Assembly (NCBI GenBank): GCA_002559145.1
Contig: NTXX01000011.1
Span: forward strand, 384,123-448,122
Direction of reading: 5' to 3'
DNA: 64,000 nucleotides
Origin: Bacillus sp. AFS006103
GTDB lineage: Bacteria; Bacillota; Bacilli; Bacillales; Cytobacillaceae
In this document: piece by piece, positions 18,701-28,135 of the stretch
How the letters are laid out: every line of letters begins with the position of its first letter
Numbering within the stretch: the first letter of the stretch is position 1
The notes under the pieces: generated by a model
Told to the model about the DNA's origin: nothing
The model's database searches: none
What the model saw: only the letters and a program-made list of their open reading frames with translations
Program-made: the position numbers and the translations under genes

Positions 18701-20190
18701 AGAAAAAACTCAATTCCCATAATCAAGATTGGAATCAAGCAAAAGAACCTGATGAACCTCTTAGTATATTAGAAAATATGTTGCAAACGGCACAGAAGGA
18801 AGCGAAGTCTGCGGAAAAAGATGAACGGGAACAAGGAACGGCCGTTACCGTAGCGGAAACGTCCTTAAAGCACGCGACTGACCAGCGTGATAAGTCTGGA
18901 AAGAAAGTCGAAAAGTATGAAAAACAGCCTGAACAATGGGCAGACCTTGATTTAGAAGTAAAAGCAGTAGAAATTAAAGACCAAACGAAATTAACGAAAG
19001 AGGAAGTAAAGCAGGCAGAGAAACGCCAAAAAGAAACGGAAACCAATATTGCCGGGTACGAAGGAGATTTATTAACCTTATCCGTTATACTCAAAGAGGA
19101 AGCGGCAGCATTTACGAATGAGGATCTAGAAAAAATAAACAGTCTAGGTAAAGCATGTATCTTGTCCTGGTGTGAGAAACACCAAGCGATCCAGGACGAA
19201 GGGCAAGAGAAGCATGCGAAAGTCGACCAATCCTTAAGGAATTTAAAGCTCACGATTGAAGGAAAGGATTGGGAGATTCGGTTTAAAAATGAGGTATTAA
19301 CGACTTTAGATCATTTGGATACTAGGCATTATACGCATATTCAGACGATTGTTAAGAATATGAAACGTTTCTCACTAAGTGGATTGGAACAATTGGAACG
19401 TGACAAAGAAAGAGCTGAAAAGGCGCAAAACTTTTGGGCCAGCCGTGCCAGCATGAAAGTGATGAGTATTGCTGAGGCAATTCGTTCCATGATTGCGAAA
19501 ATGAAGCTGAAAAATGAACGAGGATCGTTTCCGCTTGTACAACTTAAAGAAGACATCCTGCCTAAAAAGGCGGAAGATATTGAGCCATTACTGAAGCAGC
19601 ACTTTGTAACTGCTATTAACAAAATCACCAAACAATTTGATTTGATTGATGATCATAATCGCGCATTAGACGATGAAATAAAACAACTCATAAGTGATGA
19701 GCAAATTTTATTTGTATCCCTTCGAAATCGATATCCTGAGCTGCTTGTCTATAATATGCGAACAGATAATGCCTTTATGTACGGGAAACCGCAAAAAGAG
19801 CATTACTCAACGTGGCAGACCATTAATCAAGGTTCAAGGACGAAATCCGACGGCAGCGGCGGACAAAAGCTTTCCGCTCGAATGGTGATGATGATGATGC
19901 TATTATCGGTTAAAAGCGAAACCGATCAAAGCTGGGTTCCATTAGTCTGTGATAATCCGTTTGGACAAGCAGCATCGGCCCATGTACTTGATCCGATTTT
20001 CGCCGTGGCCGAGAAACTGAAGTTCCAATTCATCGTCGTCACTCCGCCGGAACTGGTGAAAACGGAAATCAGCCAAAGATTCGATTCCTATTATAAATTG
20101 GATTTCATTCGTGAAAAAGGAAAAGAAATTGTTTCTGACACGATTGTTCCCGCATATCGGATTTACCAGGGAGAAGAAGCAGTCAGATAA
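15727..20190 (+). CDS. jetC: Wadjet SMC-like ATPase JetC
   Basis: A 1487-residue SMC/MukB-like protein: N-terminal head (about 1-200), long Gln/Glu/Lys-rich coiled coils (about 270-560 and 770-1290) around a hinge-like globular region (about 600-740), and a C-terminal head. Head motifs: P-loop NGGGKG at 43-48, ABC signature GSGGQK at 1376-1381, Walker B VCDNPFG with D1409, and a D-loop-like SAHVLD. Two residues are unusual: the position after the P-loop lysine is Gly rather than Ser/Thr, and Asn1410 stands where SMCs have catalytic Glu. The protein would extrude DNA loops to sense plasmid size. ATG 15727 has GAGGAGG seven bases before. Confidence 0.86.
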   Translation: MPKIHRIRIVGLKYDGMQKQYKDTTFNFHNDETSTNGLIAMMNGGGKGVFLQTIFQILKPGTSWGKQNNRYYQQFFFNNKEQFIPYTFHVLIQWELDGANHASLVTGGMFSAEQRISMNEESGMESKTLEQEARIVPNITFYTREFERKEEAALEHIPLYEQGEVADTESLKDYLKWNGYDVYRDTKKHYRILDTYGINRKDWDIMKEINKDEGGVGKFFEGAEDDHSLFQKRIIPTISQVLHRTEHQSNDLVEIFKSQASIAKDLPVLLKREQAHKEFLEDIIPFEEHLAKGVEHKEIVHSSIQAGRQLLGALQHLKQSEEETLLTLEKELEKLIVRQADLRFQKENLEFAKAHRDVMDWDKKLVEEREKQTSLQAIVKVKQDRKTQLDFQLLLKEWNENEQSIRALSQQIATLEQNSGLEQVNQRMDEIKQEARKQWNQSYLSIQEGVKQYLGYKKFLNKKATGLLQQDKQKTKDIAQLSTEIDFLYTQMHTFEMKEAALIQEFGDRLTYDLKGLTLSLSKQIEDKQARLVELQAKDMDSNEKQNQLATSYGTLFQSIQFSEEKCEELKTANEGQKQKEAKLLEKLHGLIDDVTVPFTHSLLSKYAIQIEEILGNNRHQAEQMKKELWETQLDHSLNDEPFWVANKDVKELKEWIDEKTGIDVFYGAQFLQSLSPEDMAHSLMTNPLLPYGLVVNGQQWQKINQQVLTGRMFKSPVPIFLREEMNGEKHQQSFVIINGTENALLSDKNQFTSWKITIAKQIEEKKDTLVELEKTETSLRRILKEIDRFISSELSSDIEKDFKQEQNALLSKKTKLQEIKTQEKKEKELQLGLKEQLEKTSGKIEKLTRNVGTLEEFHQEKTLQQENKRVKLEKEKQKEALGLQQQEIGKEHQQTVELQNQWNQTYVEWKLTTEQKIKEIRFYIEEAVFPADEKADLSDEVPQLSPYLLQEINGSIGELKQLQKSKEEQARELLVLQAKKETEQKQQNKLEKKLNSHNQDWNQAKEPDEPLSILENMLQTAQKEAKSAEKDEREQGTAVTVAETSLKHATDQRDKSGKKVEKYEKQPEQWADLDLEVKAVEIKDQTKLTKEEVKQAEKRQKETETNIAGYEGDLLTLSVILKEEAAAFTNEDLEKINSLGKACILSWCEKHQAIQDEGQEKHAKVDQSLRNLKLTIEGKDWEIRFKNEVLTTLDHLDTRHYTHIQTIVKNMKRFSLSGLEQLERDKERAEKAQNFWASRASMKVMSIAEAIRSMIAKMKLKNERGSFPLVQLKEDILPKKAEDIEPLLKQHFVTAINKITKQFDLIDDHNRALDDEIKQLISDEQILFVSLRNRYPELLVYNMRTDNAFMYGKPQKEHYSTWQTINQGSRTKSDGSGGQKLSARMVMMMMLLSVKSETDQSWVPLVCDNPFGQAASAHVLDPIFAVAEKLKFQFIVVTPPELVKTEISQRFDSYYKLDFIREKGKEIVSDTIVPAYRIYQGEEAVR

Positions 20191-20219
20191 GGTAAAACAT
20201 TAGTTGAGGATGAACGGGA

Positions 20220-20254
20220 AGTCCCACTTTCATATCGAAAGTGGGACTTTTTTT
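20220..20254 (+). terminator. terminator of the Wadjet operon
   Basis: GTCCCACTTTC (20221-20231) / GAAAGTGGGAC (20237-20247), an 11-bp perfect stem with a five-base loop followed by seven T. Confidence 0.92.
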
Positions 20255-20283
20255 ATGTATAAGGGGAAAAAATGCCTTCTGCT

Positions 20284-20622
20284 TCAAATAGATTTTCGAG
20301 CTGAATATTCGGCAAGCCATTCTGGTAATGTATTTTGTTGGTTAGGTTTGCGTTCGCGATCCATTCTCTCCCGTCCTTTCTTCATCCATTTTTGTAATGT
20401 TTCCGGAAAATCATTTTCTTCAAACGGGAATACAGCAATATCAGCAATCGCAGGTGGAAAAGGACTTTTTCGAATGTGGGTTTTCACCTTCGTCATTACC
20501 TTTTCATAATCCATTTCAGAACAAAATTGGAACCATTGCTGGACCGTCTCGTCCTTAAATACGCAGTTGGGATAAACCGATTCAATAAGTATTAAAAGCT
20601 TGACTGCCTCTTCCTTGGTCAT
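20284..20622 (-). CDS. phage-type replicative helicase loader/inhibitor (G39P family)
   Basis: A 112-residue protein. The opening MTKEEAVKLLILIESVYPN, the WF-EMDYEKVMTKVKTHI helix and the S-PFPPAIADI turn closely follow phage SPP1 G39P-type proteins, which bind the replicative helicase, inhibit it and hand it to the phage origin. Such genes normally sit in phage replication modules; here no other clear phage gene is present apart from a tiny overlapping ORF. It lies tail-to-tail with the Wadjet operon. Start ATG 20622 follows GAGGAGGAAT. It could be a prophage relic or a co-opted chromosomal gene. Confidence 0.72.
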   Translation of the reverse strand: MTKEEAVKLLILIESVYPNCVFKDETVQQWFQFCSEMDYEKVMTKVKTHIRKSPFPPAIADIAVFPFEENDFPETLQKWMKKGRERMDRERKPNQQNTLPEWLAEYSARKSI

Positions 20623-20708
20623 TGCGATTCCTCCTCTAATACAATTATCCCCTTATTAATTAGCCGATCCACCCGGTCAGACATGGATTCATTCTTTGAG
20701 TTTTTCAT
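20619..20708 (-). CDS. 29-codon ORF coupled to the helicase loader-like gene
   Basis: ATG 20708 with AGGAAAC just upstream opens a 29-residue frame (begins MKNSKNESMSDRVDRLI) whose TGA overlaps the ATG of the next gene as ATGA. Most likely a leader peptide, a very small protein, or the remnant of a truncated upstream phage gene. The coupling is the only support; the product is not recognised. Confidence 0.4.
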   Translation of the reverse strand: MKNSKNESMSDRVDRLINKGIIVLEEESQ

Positions 20709-20773
20709 TTGTTTCCTATTTTCCATAGCTTCTAGTATTGGCTAGATGCCAATTAGCAATACAGGTGCAATTT

Positions 20774-21685
20774 CTAATTTCGAAACTCATTTAATCTTTT
20801 ATAGGTTTCAAGCAGGAAATCATAAAATAAAGCTTCGGTAGGAAGCAGTTTACGATGGGTCGGGTAGATGACACCGACTGTTCGTGTGAGGTTCACATCT
20901 GAAATAGGAATCACAACAGTGGACCGCGGTGTGTTATCTACCAAGGTCATCTCTGGCATCAATGCTACCCCCAAACCTGCAGAGACTAACCCTTTTAATG
21001 CATCAATATCCTTTCCTTCGAAAGCAATTTGAGGTGGAAAACCTGCAGCATAACATGCTTTCACAACCTGTTCGCGGAATACCAACCCTTCAGGAAGGAC
21101 ACAAAATGGGTCACTTCTTAAATCCCTCAGACGAATTGATTCCCGGTCAGATAATGGATGATGAAGAGGGAGGAGGGCGACGATATTTTCTGTAAAAAGA
21201 GTCGCGCCTTTAATTTTTGTCTCTTTTTCCTGATTGGGCATAGGGGCAATCATGGCCAAATTATATTCACCATTTATAACACCATCAATTAAATCATAAT
21301 AAAGGGCATTGCTCATTTGAAATTTCGCTTCTGGGTAGCGAGTGCGAAAAGCATATATTATGGATGGCAATGTATGAGCCGCCATGCTAATTGGGAATGC
21401 AATTCGAACGGTTCCTTTTTCAGGATTTAAATTTTCTTCTACTTCTCTCTTTGCATCCTCCATTAAATTCCACACTTGCTTCATTCGTTCATAAAAAATT
21501 CTGCCAAGAGGGGTTAATTTAACGCTTCTTCCCTCACGGATAAAAAGTTTCACACCTAATTCGTCTTCTAAATTGAAGATTTGTCTGCTAACCGAAGATT
21601 GGGCAACGTGTAAGGCGTTTGCTGCTTCTGTAACATGCTCTCTTTTTGCCACTTCTAGGAAATATTGAATTTGCCTCGTCTCCAT
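20774..21685 (-). CDS. gltC: LysR-family regulator, GltC-like
   Basis: A 303-residue LysR regulator. The N-terminal helix-turn-helix (about 1-60: REHVTEAANALHVAQSSVSRQ) and the C-terminal effector domain (LVSAGLGVALMPE; RTVGVIYPTHRKL) follow B. subtilis GltC closely. GltC activates glutamate synthase genes and contacts glutamate dehydrogenase; here the divergent neighbour is gdhA instead of gltAB, so the regulator probably controls glutamate metabolism through this gene. The shared 147-base gap contains a LysR-box palindrome. It could be a GltC paralogue with its own effector. Confidence 0.8.
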   Translation of the reverse strand: METRQIQYFLEVAKREHVTEAANALHVAQSSVSRQIFNLEDELGVKLFIREGRSVKLTPLGRIFYERMKQVWNLMEDAKREVEENLNPEKGTVRIAFPISMAAHTLPSIIYAFRTRYPEAKFQMSNALYYDLIDGVINGEYNLAMIAPMPNQEKETKIKGATLFTENIVALLPLHHPLSDRESIRLRDLRSDPFCVLPEGLVFREQVVKACYAAGFPPQIAFEGKDIDALKGLVSAGLGVALMPEMTLVDNTPRSTVVIPISDVNLTRTVGVIYPTHRKLLPTEALFYDFLLETYKRLNEFRN

Positions 21686-21705
21686 TTTTTTATCACTCCA
21701 GCTTA

Positions 21706-21720
21706 ATGCGTTAAACGCAT
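21706..21720. promoter_or_regulatory. LysR-type operator between gltC-like gene and gdhA
   Basis: ATGCGTT-A-AACGCAT is a perfect 15-base inverted repeat and fits the T-N11-A LysR box. It lies 20 bases before the regulator start and 113 before gdhA; a second imperfect TTTCA ... TGAAA repeat follows at about 21724-21747. Confidence 0.65.
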
Positions 21721-21820
21721 GAATTTCATCGAAAATCGAGATTGAAACTATTAATTATAAAATTATAAAATGAAAACAAATATAAAAAAAGGGAATCTTC
21801 TCAACTTTAAAATTTATTAG

Positions 21821-23215
<1,395 letters not shown>

Positions 23216-23227
23216 AACTTACAACGA

Positions 23228-23256
23228 TGAAAGGTCACTAATTCGTGGCCTTTTTG
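23228..23256. terminator. terminator between gdhA and the TetR gene
   Basis: AAGGTCAC (23231-23238) / GTGGCCTT (23245-23252), one G-U pair, then TTTG. It serves the converging genes. Confidence 0.75.
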
Positions 23257-23262
23257 TTGTGA

Positions 23263-23808
23263 TCAGGTCTCGTACAAACTTTCTAAGATACGTATCACTT
23301 CTCCAGCAGGAATTTTCATATCATCATTTATCCATTTTCGTATGATTTCAATTGTTCCTCCCGTTACATAGGTGAAATAATATTCTAATTGAGTCTCGTT
23401 CGCCATAGGGAATTGTTTTTTTATATCTTCGATTTTTTTTTCATAAGCAGAATTCAATAGGGTGCTTAGCACATAAGAGCTATTTTTTTCATTAAAAAGT
23501 ATTTTACAAAACTCTTTATTTTCGAGGATCAAATTGAATATTTCATTTAACATATTTTGGAGAGATTCGTCCCCAGAAATAGTTATGGTACTCATCATTT
23601 TCTCTATCATTTCTTCCTCAATACTTCTCATTAAATCAAACGGATCATTGTAATAGGAATAAAAAGTTCCACGATTAATATCTGCTTTCTTGCAAATATC
23701 GGTAACTGTAATTTTATTAAGGGGTTTTTCTTGAAGCAGCATTAAAAAAGCATCAATCATTACTTTTTTGCTATACAATGTTCGCCGGTTTCCTTTAATT
23801 CCAACCAT
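23263..23808 (-). CDS. TetR/AcrR-family regulator
   Basis: From ATG 23808 (AGAGGAGGAG at ideal distance) the product is 181 residues. Residues about 5-55 form the TetR DNA-binding domain, with the recognition segment TVTDICKKADINRGTFYSYY; the C-terminal part resembles the TetR_C group seen in repressors of membrane transporters. The frame is open 63 bases further upstream without an RBS. It is divergent from an MMPL transporter gene, so it very probably represses it, and also itself, through the palindromes in the shared gap. Confidence 0.88.
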   Translation of the reverse strand: MVGIKGNRRTLYSKKVMIDAFLMLLQEKPLNKITVTDICKKADINRGTFYSYYNDPFDLMRSIEEEMIEKMMSTITISGDESLQNMLNEIFNLILENKEFCKILFNEKNSSYVLSTLLNSAYEKKIEDIKKQFPMANETQLEYYFTYVTGGTIEIIRKWINDDMKIPAGEVIRILESLYET

Positions 23809-23854
23809 ATTCTGCTCCTCCTCTAAAAAGAACCAAAACTTCTCAATGGCTTTT

Positions 23855-23888
23855 ATTAAACAATGTAACAAATATTTGTACGTTTAAT
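23855..23888. promoter_or_regulatory. candidate TetR operator between regulator and MMPL gene
   Basis: The perfect 12-base palindrome ACAAATATTTGT (23868-23879) is flanked by ATTAAAC (23855-23861) and GTTTAAT (23882-23888), which are themselves inverted. Placed about 60 bases before the regulator start. Confidence 0.55.
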
Positions 23889-24043
23889 AACACATGTATT
23901 CAAATTGCTTATTGTTACCTCCCATTAGATTTAATATACTTTTTTCATGCCATTAAATCAACAATGTGTTTAAATAATAACTCGTTGTTTGAACGTGTCG
24001 TATGAAAAAATTTATTACGAAATTAGCTGGGAGGATATACAAG

Positions 24044-27000
24044 GTGAGAAAGATAATAAAAGGCCGTTGGGCTATTTTCTCTATATGGCTAATCGCGACA
24101 ATCGTGCTTACAGTCATTCAGCCAGACATCAATGCAATATTAAGACAAAAAGGGCAGCAGGGTGCAAATAACAACAGCCCCTCCGTGGTTGCCGATCATA
24201 TTCTAAAGAAGATCGATACTGGAAAAGGTACTAACGATCTGATTGTTTTTTATGATAAGAATAAAATTTCAGATAATGAATTGGACAAAATCGGTGATGC
24301 TGTCAAGGATATTAGCGATAGCAGCACATTGCTAGGGATTACAGATATGATTGATCCATTTAGTATGCCGGATGCCAAAAGCTCATTAGTTTCTAAAGAT
24401 GGCACCACTCTAATGGTCAGTTTTAAGCTCGATAAGAAATCAAGAGAAATAGATGATATAAAAAAAGAACTAGATAAAGAACTCAGTCAAGTTCCTGTGA
24501 AATACTATCTAAGCGGTGAAGACTTTATCAATAATGATTATCTGAAGGCATCTCAAGGTGGTGTAGAGAAAAGTGCTGCATTGACAGTTATCTTTATTTT
24601 AGTTGTACTGATCATTGCCTTTAGGTCAGTAGTTACTCCTTTGATCTCTTTAGTGGCTGTAGCCTTTTCCTATCTTTGTTCGATGGGAATTGCCGCTCAA
24701 TTAATTGATAAAGCAGGATTTCCGATTACAAGTCTGACGCAAATGCTTCTAATACTGATTCTCTTTGGGATAGGTACAGATTACAACATCCTACTATTTA
24801 ATCGATTTAGAGAAGAGTTATCTCAAGGCCACTCAATCGATGAATCGATCGTAAATACCTATAAAACGGCAGGAAAAACAATTGCTTATAGTATTCTTAC
24901 TGTTTTTATTGCTTTCCTTGAACTTGTTTTTGCTGAATCACCCATTTATAAATCCGGGGTTGTCGTGGTAATTGGTGTAACAATCCTTTTACTGGAAATC
25001 TTGACCTTAACCCCTTTCATCATGAAAGTGTTAGGCCAAAAACTTTTCTGGCCTTCCAAAAATGTATTGGGTCATAAGGAAAACAAATTCTGGGGTAAAA
25101 CATCCTCCTATGCAACAAAGCATCCTCTCCTGCCTGTGCTCGTAATTCTTTTGATCATCGGGCCGATGGTGTATTTGCATGAGGAAAAGCTTAACTTTGA
25201 TACCATTGGTGAACTTGGAAATAAATATCCTTCGACTAAAGGTTTTAATTTAATTGCGGAGCATTTTGGTAAAGGCCAGGCCATGCCTGCTACTGTTGCA
25301 ATTGAACATAGTGCAGCCCTGGATACGAATGAATCGCTTGCCGTAATCGATAACTTAACCGAAAGACTGAAGCGAATTAAAGGTGTGAAACAGGTTTCTT
25401 CCGTAACACAACCTCAAGGAAAGCAAATTGAAGATTTCTACGTAGATAGTCAAATGGGGTCCGTTACGGATGGGATTTCAAAAACTCAAAATGGTGTGGA
25501 CCAAATAAATGATGGATTAAAGCTGGCTCAAGACAAACTGGGATCAGCAGACTTTTCAAAGGTAAGTCAAATGGTGGATGGCACGGCAAAGCTACAAGAT
25601 GGTGTGGCTGCCTTAACCAATGGATTGAAGCAAATCCAGGCTGGTATCGATGATGGGGCAAGTAATTCCCAAACAATCAGCAATGGTATAGCTGCAATAG
25701 AAACGAATCTCTCCAAGATGAGTAACGGGATCGCAGTATTAGCTGATAATTATGGGAAAATGCAGGCTGGGTACAAAGAGATGGGAACTCACTACCAAGA
25801 TGCAGCGAACGCTCTTCTTGGCGTAAAAGGTGCACTATCTCAAATGCAATTAATGGTGGATGCTCTAGGAAATAGTTATTCAGATTCTAAGAGTGACGCT
25901 AATTACCAAGCATTAAAGCAAACCATCGATCAGTTATCTTCATCTTTAAATCAAATGACACCGGAAGGAATACAAACATTAAATGAAAATTATAATGCCG
26001 TAACTTCTGGTTTTGGTACAGCCAATAAAAACCTGGAAAGAATAAGCGGCGGTCTATCCCAAATGGCCGATGGTTTGAAAAAACTTGAAAGCGGTCTTGG
26101 GAAAGCATCTTCAGGAATAGGCACAATCGTTACAAATATGAATAATGTAACCAATGGGCTGGGTCAGATGAAATCAGGTCAGCAGCAACTTGTAGACGGC
26201 CTCAATGGATTTAGCACCTTTGGCGAAAAGCTGTCCGATGTTAATGGCGGATTGGAGCAAATTTCTGACGGATTAGGACAAACGAACGGTTTCTTAACGC
26301 AATTTAAAACAAATAAAACATTCTTTATTCCAAAGGAAGCGTTGACGGACAAAAACTTCAAAAAATCATTAGACGCGTTTATGTCCAAAGATCGAAAAAT
26401 CACGAAAATGATGATTGTATTAAAAGCTGACCCTTATTCAAAAGAAGCTTTAACTACAATCAATAAAATAAATATAACCGTATCAGATGGACTTAAAGGC
26501 ACAGGTCTTTCACAGGCAAAGTCTGGGGTTTCAGGACCAAGTGCCACAACAAATGATATGAATAATATATTGAGCCGTGATCTAAATAAAACAACAGCTA
26601 TCGTGATTATCGGAGTATTACTTGTGCTGTTCTTTGTAATTAGATCTTTCTGGATTCCGATTTTCATCACGGGATCTCTCCTAGGAGCATACTATTCAGC
26701 CATGTATATGATCAATTATATTTTCATAGATTTACTGGGATATGAAGGTATTTCTTCGTTCGTTCCATTTTTCTCATTCATTATCATTGTGGCCCTGGGA
26801 GTGGACTACAGTATATTCCTGATGATGCGCTTTAAGGAGTATCCACTGTTGTCGCCAAAAGAGGCAATCGTACTGGCTTCGCGGCAGACAGGCGGGGTAA
26901 TCATATCCGCGGTCATCATACTTGGCGGTACTTTTGCTACTCTGATGCCTTCCGGAATTTTGCTTCTGTTTGAATTGGCAATAGCTGTTATTACAGGCCT

Positions 27001-27127
27001 TGTAGTGCTTTGCTTTGTCCTGCTTCCCGTCTTTTTGCCGGCAATGATCGCTCTCCCAGATGCACTTGCCAATTTATTTTCAAGGAAAAAGGCAGATGAC
27101 TTAGATTTCGAGGAAAATGTAATATAA
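24044..27127 (+). CDS. MMPL/RND-superfamily transporter with long periplasmic-side helical insert
   Basis: An integral membrane protein with two blocks of hydrophobic helices (about residues 170-340 and 850-1010), each carrying the MMPL signature (FGIGTDYNILLFNRFREE and VALGVDYSIFLMMRFKE). Between them is an extracytoplasmic domain with many tandem DG-L--L--G units, as in YhgE/Pip-type proteins (for instance MVDGTAKLQDGVAALTNGL). GTG 24044 is preferred: GGGAGG lies nine bases before, whereas ATG 24002 has no RBS. That gives 1027 residues, similar in plan to B. subtilis YdgH but longer. It probably exports lipids or hydrophobic drugs. Repressor gene is adjacent; terminator follows. Confidence 0.88.
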   Translation: MRKIIKGRWAIFSIWLIATIVLTVIQPDINAILRQKGQQGANNNSPSVVADHILKKIDTGKGTNDLIVFYDKNKISDNELDKIGDAVKDISDSSTLLGITDMIDPFSMPDAKSSLVSKDGTTLMVSFKLDKKSREIDDIKKELDKELSQVPVKYYLSGEDFINNDYLKASQGGVEKSAALTVIFILVVLIIAFRSVVTPLISLVAVAFSYLCSMGIAAQLIDKAGFPITSLTQMLLILILFGIGTDYNILLFNRFREELSQGHSIDESIVNTYKTAGKTIAYSILTVFIAFLELVFAESPIYKSGVVVVIGVTILLLEILTLTPFIMKVLGQKLFWPSKNVLGHKENKFWGKTSSYATKHPLLPVLVILLIIGPMVYLHEEKLNFDTIGELGNKYPSTKGFNLIAEHFGKGQAMPATVAIEHSAALDTNESLAVIDNLTERLKRIKGVKQVSSVTQPQGKQIEDFYVDSQMGSVTDGISKTQNGVDQINDGLKLAQDKLGSADFSKVSQMVDGTAKLQDGVAALTNGLKQIQAGIDDGASNSQTISNGIAAIETNLSKMSNGIAVLADNYGKMQAGYKEMGTHYQDAANALLGVKGALSQMQLMVDALGNSYSDSKSDANYQALKQTIDQLSSSLNQMTPEGIQTLNENYNAVTSGFGTANKNLERISGGLSQMADGLKKLESGLGKASSGIGTIVTNMNNVTNGLGQMKSGQQQLVDGLNGFSTFGEKLSDVNGGLEQISDGLGQTNGFLTQFKTNKTFFIPKEALTDKNFKKSLDAFMSKDRKITKMMIVLKADPYSKEALTTINKINITVSDGLKGTGLSQAKSGVSGPSATTNDMNNILSRDLNKTTAIVIIGVLLVLFFVIRSFWIPIFITGSLLGAYYSAMYMINYIFIDLLGYEGISSFVPFFSFIIIVALGVDYSIFLMMRFKEYPLLSPKEAIVLASRQTGGVIISAVIILGGTFATLMPSGILLLFELAIAVITGLVVLCFVLLPVFLPAMIALPDALANLFSRKKADDLDFEENVI

Positions 27128-27181
27128 GTACAATGTTTCACATCATTAAATGTCTGCATATGTAATTATTTGGACAGTAAA

Positions 27182-27212
27182 AAGGACTTAACTCCCTGGT
27201 TAAGTCCTTATT
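27182..27212 (+). terminator. terminator of the MMPL gene
   Basis: AAGGACTTAAC (27182-27192) / GTTAAGTCCTT (27199-27209), an 11-bp perfect stem, then ATTTTAT. Confidence 0.9.
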
Positions 27213-27364
27213 TTATATGAATTCAATCGTTTTCCTTAGTCAATTAGGCTTACAGCCAATCATTTATTCCTTTCCTAAAGATTAATTATCGAAAAGGATT
27301 ATCCATTTAATCCTTTTGTTTCGATTTTACTAGTATGAAGTTTTTTCAAAAAGGACAATCCTAA

Positions 27365-28135
27365 TCAACACCTCCTCATCATTAAATTGGATTGGTTCTG
27401 ATCACCCGGACCGATGAAATCTAATGCGGCAGGAGAAAATACTATAAATTTTCTTTTACTGCCCTCGAAAGCTATTCGGATTGGTGCATAAACTTCATGA
27501 TCCTGAAAGATATCGCCTCCCCGGATGATCCTCTTTTTATACTTGTCTACGAAGACAGCCATATCTATCTTTCTATCTGTGTTAACAATTACATGCTCTT
27601 TCACTTTCTCTTTAAGCTGCAATGATTCTTTCACGGTTCTGAGTACTTCTTCTTCGATTGAAGCAACCATTCCCATTTCACGGTTATTTACCACCAAGAT
27701 AAAGTGATAACCTTTTTCCGTTTTCTGTTGCATAATACTTACTTCATTTGTGATAAACGTGACGGATTCTTCGGGTTCTTTTGTGTGTGAGTCTGGAGAG
27801 TTTTCTTTTTGCTTAATGACGCGATAAGATGCATTTGCCCCGATACCTTCTTCTGTGAAGTCAAATGGTTTGATACTTTGTGTGTGTACAAGGTAGACAT
27901 CATTCACTTTTTCTTTGCTGTTTAATTGGACACATAAAGCAACATCTTCTTTCACCGCCTGCTCCTCGCCGCTCGAGCGAATAGGGACATTCATTTTCAT
28001 TCCCGGAAATTGAACGAAGATGTAGTGGTAGTTTTTCTTAGGCTGCAGATCCGAAAGTCTCATTAACTCACAACCCTTCCGATTTGTTACAAGGTTATTT
28101 TCCCTGTAGGGGTATAATTCAATATCTTTCTCCAC
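27365..28135 (-). CDS. unrecognised 256-residue cytosolic protein
   Basis: I do not recognise the family. The protein is charged, has no signal peptide or membrane segment, and seems to consist of two alpha/beta parts joined by a Ser/Glu-rich linker near residues 110-125; both parts contain a hydrophobic strand before a charged helix (YHYIFVQFPGMKMN and YHFILVVNNREMG). The C-terminus RKFIVFSPAALDF could be a PilZ-like or other beta segment. Start is uncertain: GTG 28135 or ATG 28063 (MRLSDLQP...), the latter after a weak GGAAGGG. It stands alone between terminator-bounded neighbours. Confidence 0.65.
   Translation of the reverse strand: MEKDIELYPYRENNLVTNRKGCELMRLSDLQPKKNYHYIFVQFPGMKMNVPIRSSGEEQAVKEDVALCVQLNSKEKVNDVYLVHTQSIKPFDFTEEGIGANASYRVIKQKENSPDSHTKEPEESVTFITNEVSIMQQKTEKGYHFILVVNNREMGMVASIEEEVLRTVKESLQLKEKVKEHVIVNTDRKIDMAVFVDKYKKRIIRGGDIFQDHEVYAPIRIAFEGSKRKFIVFSPAALDFIGPGDQNQSNLMMRRC

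Noticed and set aside
18735..19253. 172-codon minus-strand frame inside jetC
   Set aside because: Antisense shadow of the coiled-coil-coding sequence; Ser/Phe/Cys-rich composition, no RBS, no recognisable domain.
12428..20190. MukBEF/MksBEF chromosome condensin instead of Wadjet
   Set aside because: The TOPRIM protein translated in the same coupled unit is the mark of Wadjet; chromosomal MukBEF has no such nuclease.
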